A stretch of 64,000 bases of DNA from Pricia mediterranea. GTDB taxonomy: Bacteria > Bacteroidota > Bacteroidia > Flavobacteriales > Flavobacteriaceae. The notes beneath the pieces were generated by a model. It saw nothing but the letters and a program-made list of their open reading frames with translations, made no database searches and was not told where the DNA came from. The position numbers were made by a program, and so were the translations under genes. The stretch is from positions 1 to 64,000 of the forward strand of contig NZ_JAVTTP010000002.1 in NCBI RefSeq assembly GCF_032248455.1. The letters run 5' to 3'. Below, piece after piece: positions 52,857-61,246 of this stretch; positions within the stretch are counted from its first letter, which is position 1; each line of letters begins with the position of its first letter.

Positions 52857-54962
52857 TTACCGTACGAACGCGTTCGCCATTCCTCCATCTACATTGATGG
52901 TATTTCCGGTACTCTTATCTAGAATGCCGACCAAGGCAAAAACCGCGTTCGCTATATCCTTGGGATAAATAATTTCGTTCAATAGGTTTCGTTTAGCGTA
53001 ATGGGCGGGGAGTTCCTCGACGGAGATACCGTAGGCTTTGGCCCTTCCTTCGGCCCAATCGCCCTCCCAAATTTTGCTTCCAACGATGACCCCATCGGGA
53101 TTGACGGTGTTCACTCGGATTTTATCCCCGGCCAGTTCGGCGGCCAACAGGCGGGCCATATGCTGCTGTGCGGCCTTCGAGGTGCCGTAGCCGACGTTGT
53201 TGGGGCCCGATACGAGTCCGTTTTTGCTGGCAATGCTGATAAAATCCCCGCCCAAATTTTGTTTGCGCATGATGGCAACAGCCTGCTTGGCGAGTTCGAA
53301 CTGCCCTTTAACCAGCACGTTCTGCAATAGGTCCCAATCCTTTTCGGTAGTTTCCTCAAGGGGTTTTGAAATGGCGAGTCCCGCACTATGGACTACGATA
53401 TCGACGCCTCCGAAATCAAGGCAAGCTTTTTTGTAAGTTTCGGCAATCGATTCCTTTTTGGTCACATCGCAGATGGCATAGCTGGCCGTATCGCTACCGT
53501 AAGTCTCCAAGGCTTCCTGCAAGCGGTCTTCGGCAATATCGGTAAGCACGACGTTCGCGCCTTCTTCAGCCAATTTATCGGCGATGGCCTTTCCGATTCC
53601 ACCTCCCGCACCGGTAACTAGGGCCACTTTGCGAGACAGGGGTTTTTCCTTGGGCTGGCGTTGTAGCTTCGCTTCTTCCAACAGCCAATATTCGATATCA
53701 AAAGCTTCCTGCCTAGGAAGGGCGGTGTATTCCGTAATCGCTTCGGCCCCCCGCATTACGTTAATAGCATTGACGTAAAACTCGTTCGCCACCCGTGTGG
53801 TCTGCTTGTTCTTGGCAAAACTGAACATACCGATCCCAGGATAGATGATGATTACGGGACTGGCATCGCGTATAGCGGGACTGTTGGCCCGTTTATGTTT
53901 TTCGTAGTATTCTGCGTATTCTTCCTTATATTTTTCAAAAGCGGGACGCAGTTTTTCCAATACGGCATCGGTGTCCGAAAGGTCCGCATCTTTGCCGAGG
54001 TCGAGTACTAAAGGCTGGATTTTCGTACGTAAAAAGTGATCGGGACAGGAAGTGCCCATCGGGGCCAAGCGGGACAGGTCGTTGCTGTTGATAAACTGCA
54101 GCACTGTATCGCTATCGTTGAAATGGCCGATCATACGGTTTTCGGCGGAACAGAGCCCCCTAAGCATCGGCATCAGCCGGGATGCTTTTTCCGAACGCTC
54201 TTTCTTGGGCAAGCTCTCTACTTTTTGACCTCCAAAAACGGAACCATTTTCCTCGATTTTTTTGGCGATGTACTCTGAGGCCATTTCAATAACCTCCAAA
54301 CTGTTCATATAGCTCTCGTAGGATGTATCGCCCCAAGTAAACAGACCGTGACTTCCAAGAACGATACCACGGATACCGGGGGTGTCGTTGAGGCATTTTT
54401 CCAATTGCAGTCCCAAGTCAAATCCGGGGCGCTGCCAGGGTACCCATCCCATGCTGTCGCCCCAGATTTCTTTAGTTACCTTTTCGCTATCCTTTGCAGC
54501 GGCGACCGCGATCAGGGCATCCGGATGTAGGTGGTCGATATGCTTGAATGGGAGCAATCCGTGGAGCGGGGTATCGATCGATGGCGCGCGGCTATCTAGA
54601 TCGTAGATACAGTGATCGAACAATCCTACCATCCGATCTTCATCCTCCAATCCTCCATATACCTTTTTAAGGTCCCGCAGTCTATCCACATATAGTCCTG
54701 CAATACCTTCCCGGGACAAAGTGCCTATATCCCCACCGGAACCTTTTATCCACATCACCTCGACCTCCTTATCGGTCAGAGGGTCTTTTTCGATGGTCTT
54801 GCAGCTCGTATTACCACCGCCATAATTGGTGATGCGCAAATCGGCCCCAAGAATATTGGAGCGGTACAGAAAAAGGGCCACCTGATCGTCGCCCAGCTCG
54901 GCGGCTTTTTTATCGTCCCAGAGGTAATCTACGTATTTGAAATTCTTGACCGGAGTGCCCAT
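52857..54962 (-). CDS. Bifunctional rhamnulose-1-phosphate aldolase / short-chain dehydrogenase
   Basis: Fusion of 701 residues. The N-terminal part (about 1-430) is a class II aldolase, with the zinc-binding HLHPDALIAVAA and GSHGLFTWGDTS. The C-terminal part (from about 440) is a short-chain dehydrogenase, with the NAD motif TGAGGGIGKAIADKL and the YxxxK pair in GYGTSKAAQ. It splits rhamnulose-1-phosphate to dihydroxyacetone phosphate and L-lactaldehyde and then oxidises the lactaldehyde to lactate. First gene of the leftward rhamnose operon; a similar fusion is known in Bacillus (YuxG). Confidence 0.9.
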   Translation of the reverse strand: MGTPVKNFKYVDYLWDDKKAAELGDDQVALFLYRSNILGADLRITNYGGGNTSCKTIEKDPLTDKEVEVMWIKGSGGDIGTLSREGIAGLYVDRLRDLKKVYGGLEDEDRMVGLFDHCIYDLDSRAPSIDTPLHGLLPFKHIDHLHPDALIAVAAAKDSEKVTKEIWGDSMGWVPWQRPGFDLGLQLEKCLNDTPGIRGIVLGSHGLFTWGDTSYESYMNSLEVIEMASEYIAKKIEENGSVFGGQKVESLPKKERSEKASRLMPMLRGLCSAENRMIGHFNDSDTVLQFINSNDLSRLAPMGTSCPDHFLRTKIQPLVLDLGKDADLSDTDAVLEKLRPAFEKYKEEYAEYYEKHKRANSPAIRDASPVIIIYPGIGMFSFAKNKQTTRVANEFYVNAINVMRGAEAITEYTALPRQEAFDIEYWLLEEAKLQRQPKEKPLSRKVALVTGAGGGIGKAIADKLAEEGANVVLTDIAEDRLQEALETYGSDTASYAICDVTKKESIAETYKKACLDFGGVDIVVHSAGLAISKPLEETTEKDWDLLQNVLVKGQFELAKQAVAIMRKQNLGGDFISIASKNGLVSGPNNVGYGTSKAAQQHMARLLAAELAGDKIRVNTVNPDGVIVGSKIWEGDWAEGRAKAYGISVEELPAHYAKRNLLNEIIYPKDIANAVFALVGILDKSTGNTINVDGGMANAFVR

Positions 54963-55108
54963 AATGCTGGTTTAATTGTTTTTTCTTTTCGCTAAAGTAA
55001 GGTTGAAAAATGAAGTCTGTATCCTGTACTATACTGTAGGAGTAATAAAACATGAGGTTCATTAATTTGAAAGAGTTCGTTACCTTCCCGATTCTTAAAA
55101 TGAAAACC
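54963..55108. promoter_or_regulatory. Divergent control region of the rhamnose operon and its regulator
   Basis: Between the aldolase/dehydrogenase ATG and the GntR regulator ATG. CTGTACTA (55022 area) is followed by CTGTAGGA eleven bases later, a direct repeat that could bind a dimeric regulator. No classic -7 box is convincing on either strand. Confidence 0.3.
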
Positions 55109-56155
55109 ATGGAAATTCTCAAGTATGTAGCAATCAACGGCGAATCAAGGATACCTAAATATAGGCAAATTGTCGATTCCATTATCTACAATATATCCGT
55201 TGGAAACTTGAAAATGGATCAAAAAATACCTTCGATCAACCGATTTAGTGAAGAGTACCTCCTGTCTAGGGATACGGTGGAAAAGGCTTACACTATTCTA
55301 AAGGAGGGGCAAATAATCACTTCCATCAGGGGGAAGGGTTTTTATATTGCCCGTACGAAGTTGTTATCAAAAATTAACATTTTGTTTCTAATCAATAAAT
55401 TGAGCACGTACAAGATGCGCGTTTATAACAGCTTTATCCAGAATATGGGCGCCAATTCACATACCGACCTTCATATTTACCACTGCGACAACTCATTGTT
55501 TATCAATCTGCTCGAAAAAAACAGGAACGCTTATGATTATTACGTTATCATGCCTCATTTCAAGACCGAAGACCTAAAACATATAAGCTATACAGACGAG
55601 GCGGTTAAAGCCGTCAACCGAATCCCCAAAAATAAATTGATAATCATGGACAATAACCGGATTGCCATTGAGAATCCATTTATCGAAATTTATCAAGACT
55701 TCGCGAACGATATTTACGAAGCGCTGAAGGAAGGACTTCCACAAATTAGAAAGTATGATAATTTGTTTTTGGTTTATCCAGAAAATTCGGTCTATCCGTA
55801 TCCCAGAAGAATATTACATGGATTTCGTAAGTTCTGTCTGGAGTTTTCTTTGGAATTTGACATCCTTGAAGAAATCTACGACGACATCATTCTTAAAAAG
55901 GGCGATTTATTTATCACTATTGAAGAATCGGACCTTGTCAATCTGGTGAATCAAATACGCGACAAGGAGTTTTCCCTTGGTGGCGATATCGGGGTCATTT
56001 CCTATAATGACACCCCTTTAAAAGATCTTCTTGGCATTACATGTATTTCTACGGATTTCGATATCATGGGAGAAACAGCAGCTGTAATGCTTTTAAACAA
56101 TACCAAGGGGAAGATCAAGAACCCATTTAATTTTATCGATAGAGAGTCATTATAA
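55109..56155 (+). CDS. GntR-family regulator with sugar-binding domain (rhamnose regulator candidate)
   Basis: 349 residues. The winged helix-turn-helix (about residues 10-75: IPKYRQIVDSIIYNISVGNL, SEEYLLSRDTVEKAYTIL) ends in the GntR linker IRGKGFYIA. The rest resembles a LacI-type periplasmic-binding fold, ending in DLLGITCISTDFDIMGETAA. The start at 55109 (MEILKYVAIN) is preferred; ATGs at 55052 and 55100 are upstream alternatives. Divergent from the rhamnose operon, so it probably controls it with rhamnose or rhamnulose as effector. Confidence 0.85.
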   Translation: MEILKYVAINGESRIPKYRQIVDSIIYNISVGNLKMDQKIPSINRFSEEYLLSRDTVEKAYTILKEGQIITSIRGKGFYIARTKLLSKINILFLINKLSTYKMRVYNSFIQNMGANSHTDLHIYHCDNSLFINLLEKNRNAYDYYVIMPHFKTEDLKHISYTDEAVKAVNRIPKNKLIIMDNNRIAIENPFIEIYQDFANDIYEALKEGLPQIRKYDNLFLVYPENSVYPYPRRILHGFRKFCLEFSLEFDILEEIYDDIILKKGDLFITIEESDLVNLVNQIRDKEFSLGGDIGVISYNDTPLKDLLGITCISTDFDIMGETAAVMLLNNTKGKIKNPFNFIDRESL

Positions 56156-56262
56156 ACCCAGCACTCACCACTACTTTTTTTCATGTGATTTAAACACTTG
56201 CCGGTGATAGAATTCCGAGCTAGTTAAAAATACGCTATAGTCCACCTCAGAAAATGAATAAT

Positions 56263-56398
56263 GAATTACCCCGCAGAGCCGTCGGGGTATCAGAGTCAAG
56301 ATTCAAGAACCAAGAAACTAGACTTTTTGTCTTGGCTCTTGTTTCTCCATGATTTGATTGGCTAAATGCTACACCCGAGGCAGAGCCTCGGGGAATTC
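56263..56398. repeat. Palindromic element upstream of susC
   Basis: Outer ends GAATTACCCC and GGGGAATTC are inverted. Inside are three hairpins: TACCCCG/CGGGGTA (56267-56289), CAAGAACCAAGA/TCTTGGCTCTTG (56304-56341, one mismatch) and CCCGAGG/CCTCGGG (56374-56392). The rest of the gap to susC is AT-rich. Confidence 0.7.
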
Positions 56399-56490
56399 TA
56401 ATGATTAAATTAAAGAATTGGTTAAGAATCCTCTTTTTTAACAGACAGTACAGGATGCGTATTTGATGTCACCCGAATATATTTGAATTC

Positions 56491-56518
56491 TATCGAATAA
56501 ATTTCTGTATCGAATAAA
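56491..56518 (+). promoter_or_regulatory. Direct repeat upstream of susC
   Basis: TATCGAATAAA occurs twice (56491-56501 and 56508-56518), 17 bases apart start to start, ending 33 bases before the susC ATG. This spacing is suitable for a regulator binding two adjacent half-sites or for core-promoter overlap. Confidence 0.4.
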
Positions 56519-56551
56519 AAGGATTCCTAACCCAAACTAGTGAACACAATC

Positions 56552-59500
56552 ATGAAAAAAGTCTACAAGAATTTAAGGGCATTATCTTTTATGCTCTCAC
56601 TGCTCTTATGGATACCTGCCCATGCACAGGAAAAGACCATAACGGGCAAAGTCACCTCGGCCGATGATACCCTAGGTCTGCCAGGAGTCAATGTGGTCGA
56701 AAAGGGAACTTCAAATGGCGTCGTTACAGATTTTGAGGGCGAATACAGCATTACGGTGTCGAGCGAAAATGCCACTTTGGTATTTACCTATATAGGATTT
56801 GCCGCCCAAGAAGTGCCCGTAAACGGAAAATCGCAAATCGACATCGCCATGACAGAAGATGCCACGGCTTTGGACGAAGTGGTCCTGGTCGGTTACGGTA
56901 CCCAGATAAAAAGACAGGTAACAGGTGCGGTACAGACCATCGATGCCGCAGAACTGGCGGACATACCGGTTTCTCAAGTCACCCAGAAGCTGCAGGGTAA
57001 GCTGGCGGGGGTTCAGATCAACCAGACTACCGGCAAACCCGGGCAGGGTATGTCGGTCCGAATACGTGGCCAGTTATCCGTTTCTGGGGGTAGCGACCCG
57101 TTGTATGTTATTGACGGCTTTCCTATCACCGGGGGTATCGGCGCCATCAACCCGGACGAAATTGAAGATATTTCCGTCCTTAAGGATGCGGCCTCGACTT
57201 CCTTGTACGGTTCCAGGGCTGCTAACGGGGTTGTGCTGATAACCACTAAAAAAGGAGTGCCGGGTGAAACCAATGTCAGTTTCAATACCTCGACGGGGAT
57301 CCAGCAAGTACCCGAGAGGGGTAGGATCGATATGATGGACGCCGTCGAATTCGCGCAATTTAAAAAGGAGTACTACACAGATGCGGGCGATCCCGTGCCC
57401 GATATTTTTCAAGACCCCAGGCAGTACGAAGGTAAATCGAACGATTGGTATGGTGCTCTCTTAAGAACGGCCCCCGTACAGAACTATAACCTGACCATAA
57501 CTTCCAACAAAGAAAAACTTCGATCCTCTGTGGTAGCCGGGTTTTTTAAACAGGACGGGGTCGTCATAAATTCGGATTATCGCCGTTATTCCCTACGTGC
57601 CAATCTGGATTATCGATTTTCCGACAAAGTGCGCATTGGTCTTAATGTAGCACCTTCCTATATCAAGGACAACACACCAAGGACCGATGGCGATAGGGGC
57701 ACGGGAATACTTTTCAACGCCCTTCACACCTGGCCCGTTATGCCAATATATAATCCCGATGGCACCTTGACCACTTTCAACAATCTTCCCGCAGATACGG
57801 GCAACATCTTTTCGTACGCCAACTGGGTAACCTCCGCAAAACAGATTGTCAACGAGACCAAGGATGTCAACTTGTTGACCAACGCCTTTATAGAATATGA
57901 ACCTGTCGATGGACTGATAATAAAATCAAGCTTAAATGCCGAGCTGTACAATTCACAGTTTCAGTTTTTTAGTCCCACCACGGCAACCTTTCGTATAGAC
58001 AGGCCTATACCGACCACCTCTGAGGGCTTTTGGGAAGATAGAACCGATTTTTCTTGGCTGAACGAAAATATCGCTACTTATACCAAAAGTTTTGACGACC
58101 ATAGTTTTTCGCTTTTGGGCGGGTTTACCTTTCAGAAATTCCGTAGTGATTTTAACAGGGTCGCTGCCAATAATTTTGCGGATGATCGACTGCCCACCAT
58201 ACAAGGTGCAGCCAATATTGATCGAAACGGTACCTTTGACAACGTACAGGAATGGAGCTTGGTTTCTTTCCTTTCGCGACTTACCTATAACTACAAAGGC
58301 AAATACCTCCTTACCGCCTCCATTCGTAGGGACGGTTCTTCACGCTTCGGTTCGGAGAACCGTTGGGGTAACTTTCCTTCGGTATCCTTGGGTTGGATAG
58401 CATCCGATGAAGCATTTCTTGAAAATACAGATGCCATATCACTTTTAAAACTTAGGGCCAGCTACGGCGTTACCGGAAATAACAATATTGGTAACTACAC
58501 GCAATATGCCCTCATCGATAATACGGTCAATGCCGCTTTCGGAAATGACCTAGCCCCCGGATCGGCAGTAACTTCGTTGGCCAACCCCAACTTGGGTTGG
58601 GAAACTACAAAGCAATTTGATGTGGGCTTGGATGTGAGCCTATTCAACGATAGGATATCGTTCATCTATGACTATTATACCAAAAACACGACCAATTTAT
58701 TGTACAATGTGCAAGTACCCCAAGAATCTGGGTTTACCAATTTTAGCGATAATATCGGGGAAATCCATTTCTGGGGTCATGAATTTGCAATCAATACCGT
58801 GAATACCACTGGAAAATTTCAATGGACCACCAATGCCAACATTTCGTTTAATCGTAACGAGGTCGTAGCCTTAGCAGAGGGAATAGACCGGGTGTATGGT
58901 GCTTTTCACATTACCAAGGTAGGGGAACCTTTCGGGCAATTTTACGGACATCTATCCGATGGGGTATACCTGAATCAAGAAGACCTTGACAGTTCTCCTC
59001 AAGTACCGGGAAGATCTACGGTGGGGAGCATCAAATTAATCGATGTCAACGGAGATGGAATAATAACCAATGGTGGTGATAATGACGACCGTGCGATTAC
59101 CGGAAGTCCCTTTCCTGATTTCACTTATGGCATAACCAATACCATTAAATATGGAAATTTCGACTTTTCTATAGTCGGTACAGGTTCCCAAGGCAACCAA
59201 TTATTGATACGCCATCTTTATAGCACGGCCAACTTGGATGGTGTGTTCAATTTGGTAGATCGCGTGAAATACCGATTTCGATCTCCGGAAAATCCCGGCA
59301 GAGGCTTTTTTGGTACGACCGTGGGTGGGGGCAACGTTACGGGTATCGAGCGGGACTGGATCAACGACCGCTTTGTGGCCGACGCTTCCTTTTTTACCAT
59401 TCGTAACGTGACACTAGGTTATACCGTAAACGATTTAGATAGTTTTTTCGAATCTGCCCGCCTGTACGGATCGGTTCAAAACGCCTATATCTTTACCAAA

Positions 59501-59638
59501 TATTGGGGTGGTCCAAATCCAGAGATCAGCAACGAACCTGACGGGGACGGAGACGGAGGAAATCTGAGCCCGGGGGTTGATTACTCGGGGTATCCGGTAC
59601 CACGTATATTCAGCATTGGTTTAAATCTGAACTTTTAG
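56552..59638 (+). CDS. SusC/RagA family TonB-linked outer-membrane receptor
   Basis: TonB-dependent importer that works with a SusD lid to take up oligosaccharides. The ATG at 56552 gives a signal peptide ending PAHAQ. Next come a carboxypeptidase-regulatory-like domain (about residues 30-115, ITGKVTSADDTLGLPGVNV), the plug with EVVLVGYGTQ and the SusC signature GSRAANGVVLITTKKG, and then a C-terminal barrel ending FSIGLNLNF. About 1028 residues is typical. Ligand unknown; the neighbouring rhamnose genes suggest a rhamnose-containing glycan. Confidence 0.95.
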   Translation: MKKVYKNLRALSFMLSLLLWIPAHAQEKTITGKVTSADDTLGLPGVNVVEKGTSNGVVTDFEGEYSITVSSENATLVFTYIGFAAQEVPVNGKSQIDIAMTEDATALDEVVLVGYGTQIKRQVTGAVQTIDAAELADIPVSQVTQKLQGKLAGVQINQTTGKPGQGMSVRIRGQLSVSGGSDPLYVIDGFPITGGIGAINPDEIEDISVLKDAASTSLYGSRAANGVVLITTKKGVPGETNVSFNTSTGIQQVPERGRIDMMDAVEFAQFKKEYYTDAGDPVPDIFQDPRQYEGKSNDWYGALLRTAPVQNYNLTITSNKEKLRSSVVAGFFKQDGVVINSDYRRYSLRANLDYRFSDKVRIGLNVAPSYIKDNTPRTDGDRGTGILFNALHTWPVMPIYNPDGTLTTFNNLPADTGNIFSYANWVTSAKQIVNETKDVNLLTNAFIEYEPVDGLIIKSSLNAELYNSQFQFFSPTTATFRIDRPIPTTSEGFWEDRTDFSWLNENIATYTKSFDDHSFSLLGGFTFQKFRSDFNRVAANNFADDRLPTIQGAANIDRNGTFDNVQEWSLVSFLSRLTYNYKGKYLLTASIRRDGSSRFGSENRWGNFPSVSLGWIASDEAFLENTDAISLLKLRASYGVTGNNNIGNYTQYALIDNTVNAAFGNDLAPGSAVTSLANPNLGWETTKQFDVGLDVSLFNDRISFIYDYYTKNTTNLLYNVQVPQESGFTNFSDNIGEIHFWGHEFAINTVNTTGKFQWTTNANISFNRNEVVALAEGIDRVYGAFHITKVGEPFGQFYGHLSDGVYLNQEDLDSSPQVPGRSTVGSIKLIDVNGDGIITNGGDNDDRAITGSPFPDFTYGITNTIKYGNFDFSIVGTGSQGNQLLIRHLYSTANLDGVFNLVDRVKYRFRSPENPGRGFFGTTVGGGNVTGIERDWINDRFVADASFFTIRNVTLGYTVNDLDSFFESARLYGSVQNAYIFTKYWGGPNPEISNEPDGDGDGGNLSPGVDYSGYPVPRIFSIGLNLNF

Positions 59639-59697
59639 GTCAAACGGAAATGAAGAACATATTAAATTTTTCACATCTACAATCTAAAAATATAAAA

Positions 59698-61206
59698 ATG
59701 AAAAAATTAACGATACTGTGCGTACTGTTAGGTCTCGTAATATCCGGCTGCGAAGATGAACTGACAATCTTTCCGGAAGACTCGTTAAGCGAACCTACTT
59801 TTTTTCAGACCGAAGTCGATTTTGAACAGGCCGTCAACGGTGCTTATGTACCATTGAGGTCAATTATTAACGGTGCTGGATCTGGTCCCTCCGGGCCATA
59901 CCTTGCGGAAATGCATTCGGACAATACCTACTTTGCTAGAAATCCTGCTTTCGGCGCTACCGAACAACAGGAGGATATTGCGGATTTTTCCATTCCCAGC
60001 GACAATGGAATTACGGCTAATGTCCATGTGACGAATCAATATGTTCAGGACTATGAAATCATCGCACGTGCCAATCAGATACTGACTACTATCGATAAGG
60101 CGGAGTTTGATGCCACTGCAAAAAATAACCTAAAAGGGCAGGCACTCTTTCTAAGGGCATATGCCTATTTCGAATTGGTGCGTTATTTTGGGAGTGTACC
60201 GCTTCACTTGACCCCTGTAGTGGCACGAGAAGATGCAGCCTTGCCCTTGTCGACAGAAGAGGAACTCTATACCCAAATTATTTCGGACTCCCAAGAGGCC
60301 ATCGGTCTTTTGCCCCCAAAATCGGAACAGGAAGCGGGTAGGGTAACCTCAGGTGCTGCAAGGACCTTGCTGGCCAATGTTTATATCGTACGGCAACAAT
60401 GGGCTGAGGCGGAAACACAGTTAAGGGCGATCGTGGACAGTAACGAATATATGTTGATGCCCGATTATGCCGACGCATTTTCAGGCACTACGGATAATAA
60501 GAATAATATGGAATCAGTTTTCGAAATTCAGTTCAAGGAGGGGCCTGAAGGATTGAACGGGACTTTTCTATATAATTTTTTGCCGCGAAATATTACGGCA
60601 GAAGAAGTTGGTGGTATTACTGGAACCTCAAATCCTCAACCGTTGAATGGGGAGGGCAACAATATCCCAACCCCTGATATCATTGCAGCTTATGAAGAGG
60701 GAGATCTCAGGGAGGATGCTTCCATACAGTATGTCACAATAAGTCAAAGTTTTTGGAAGGATGGGGTATACCCCATCATCAAAAAATATGTCGAGCCGCA
60801 TTCTTTGCACAATAATCATGGTATGAATTGGCCTGTTTATCGGTATTCAGAAGTATTGCTGTTCTTGGCTGAAGCTCTGGAAGAACAGGGTGAATCAGGT
60901 GAAGCAGCAATATATCTTAATCAAGTACGCAATCGGGCAGGGTTGGATGATGCCACCGGAGATTTGGGAGAGGCTATTTTCAACGAACGAAGGGTCGAGT
61001 TGGCCTTTGAGAACAAACGCTGGTTTGATCTGGTGCGTACCGGTCGCGCCATCGATGTGATTACTGCCTACGGTAATAGAATCAAAGCGAACCCATTGGA
61101 TTACTATTACCCCGAAGGAACGGAGCCGCGAGGCAACGCGTTTACCAATATCAGCTTGCTCTATGCACTTCCAGCATCCGAATCTTCCTTAAACCCGAAT
61201 TTTTGA
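59698..61206 (+). CDS. SusD/RagB family glycan-binding lipoprotein
   Basis: Surface lipoprotein lid of the preceding SusC receptor. The ATG at 59698 gives a normal lipoprotein signal (VISGC, cysteine 18); the upstream ATG (59650) would add 16 residues. Helical TPR-like blocks (KGQALFLRAYAYFELVRYFG) and the C-terminal SusD signature VRNRAGL...ERRVELAFENKRWFDLVRTG are visible. About 502 residues. Sixty bases after susC, as usual for the pair. Confidence 0.95.
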   Translation: MKKLTILCVLLGLVISGCEDELTIFPEDSLSEPTFFQTEVDFEQAVNGAYVPLRSIINGAGSGPSGPYLAEMHSDNTYFARNPAFGATEQQEDIADFSIPSDNGITANVHVTNQYVQDYEIIARANQILTTIDKAEFDATAKNNLKGQALFLRAYAYFELVRYFGSVPLHLTPVVAREDAALPLSTEEELYTQIISDSQEAIGLLPPKSEQEAGRVTSGAARTLLANVYIVRQQWAEAETQLRAIVDSNEYMLMPDYADAFSGTTDNKNNMESVFEIQFKEGPEGLNGTFLYNFLPRNITAEEVGGITGTSNPQPLNGEGNNIPTPDIIAAYEEGDLREDASIQYVTISQSFWKDGVYPIIKKYVEPHSLHNNHGMNWPVYRYSEVLLFLAEALEEQGESGEAAIYLNQVRNRAGLDDATGDLGEAIFNERRVELAFENKRWFDLVRTGRAIDVITAYGNRIKANPLDYYYPEGTEPRGNAFTNISLLYALPASESSLNPNF

Positions 61207-61246
61207 GTACTTTGACATCCTAAAATAATTAACCAAAATTCGAAAA

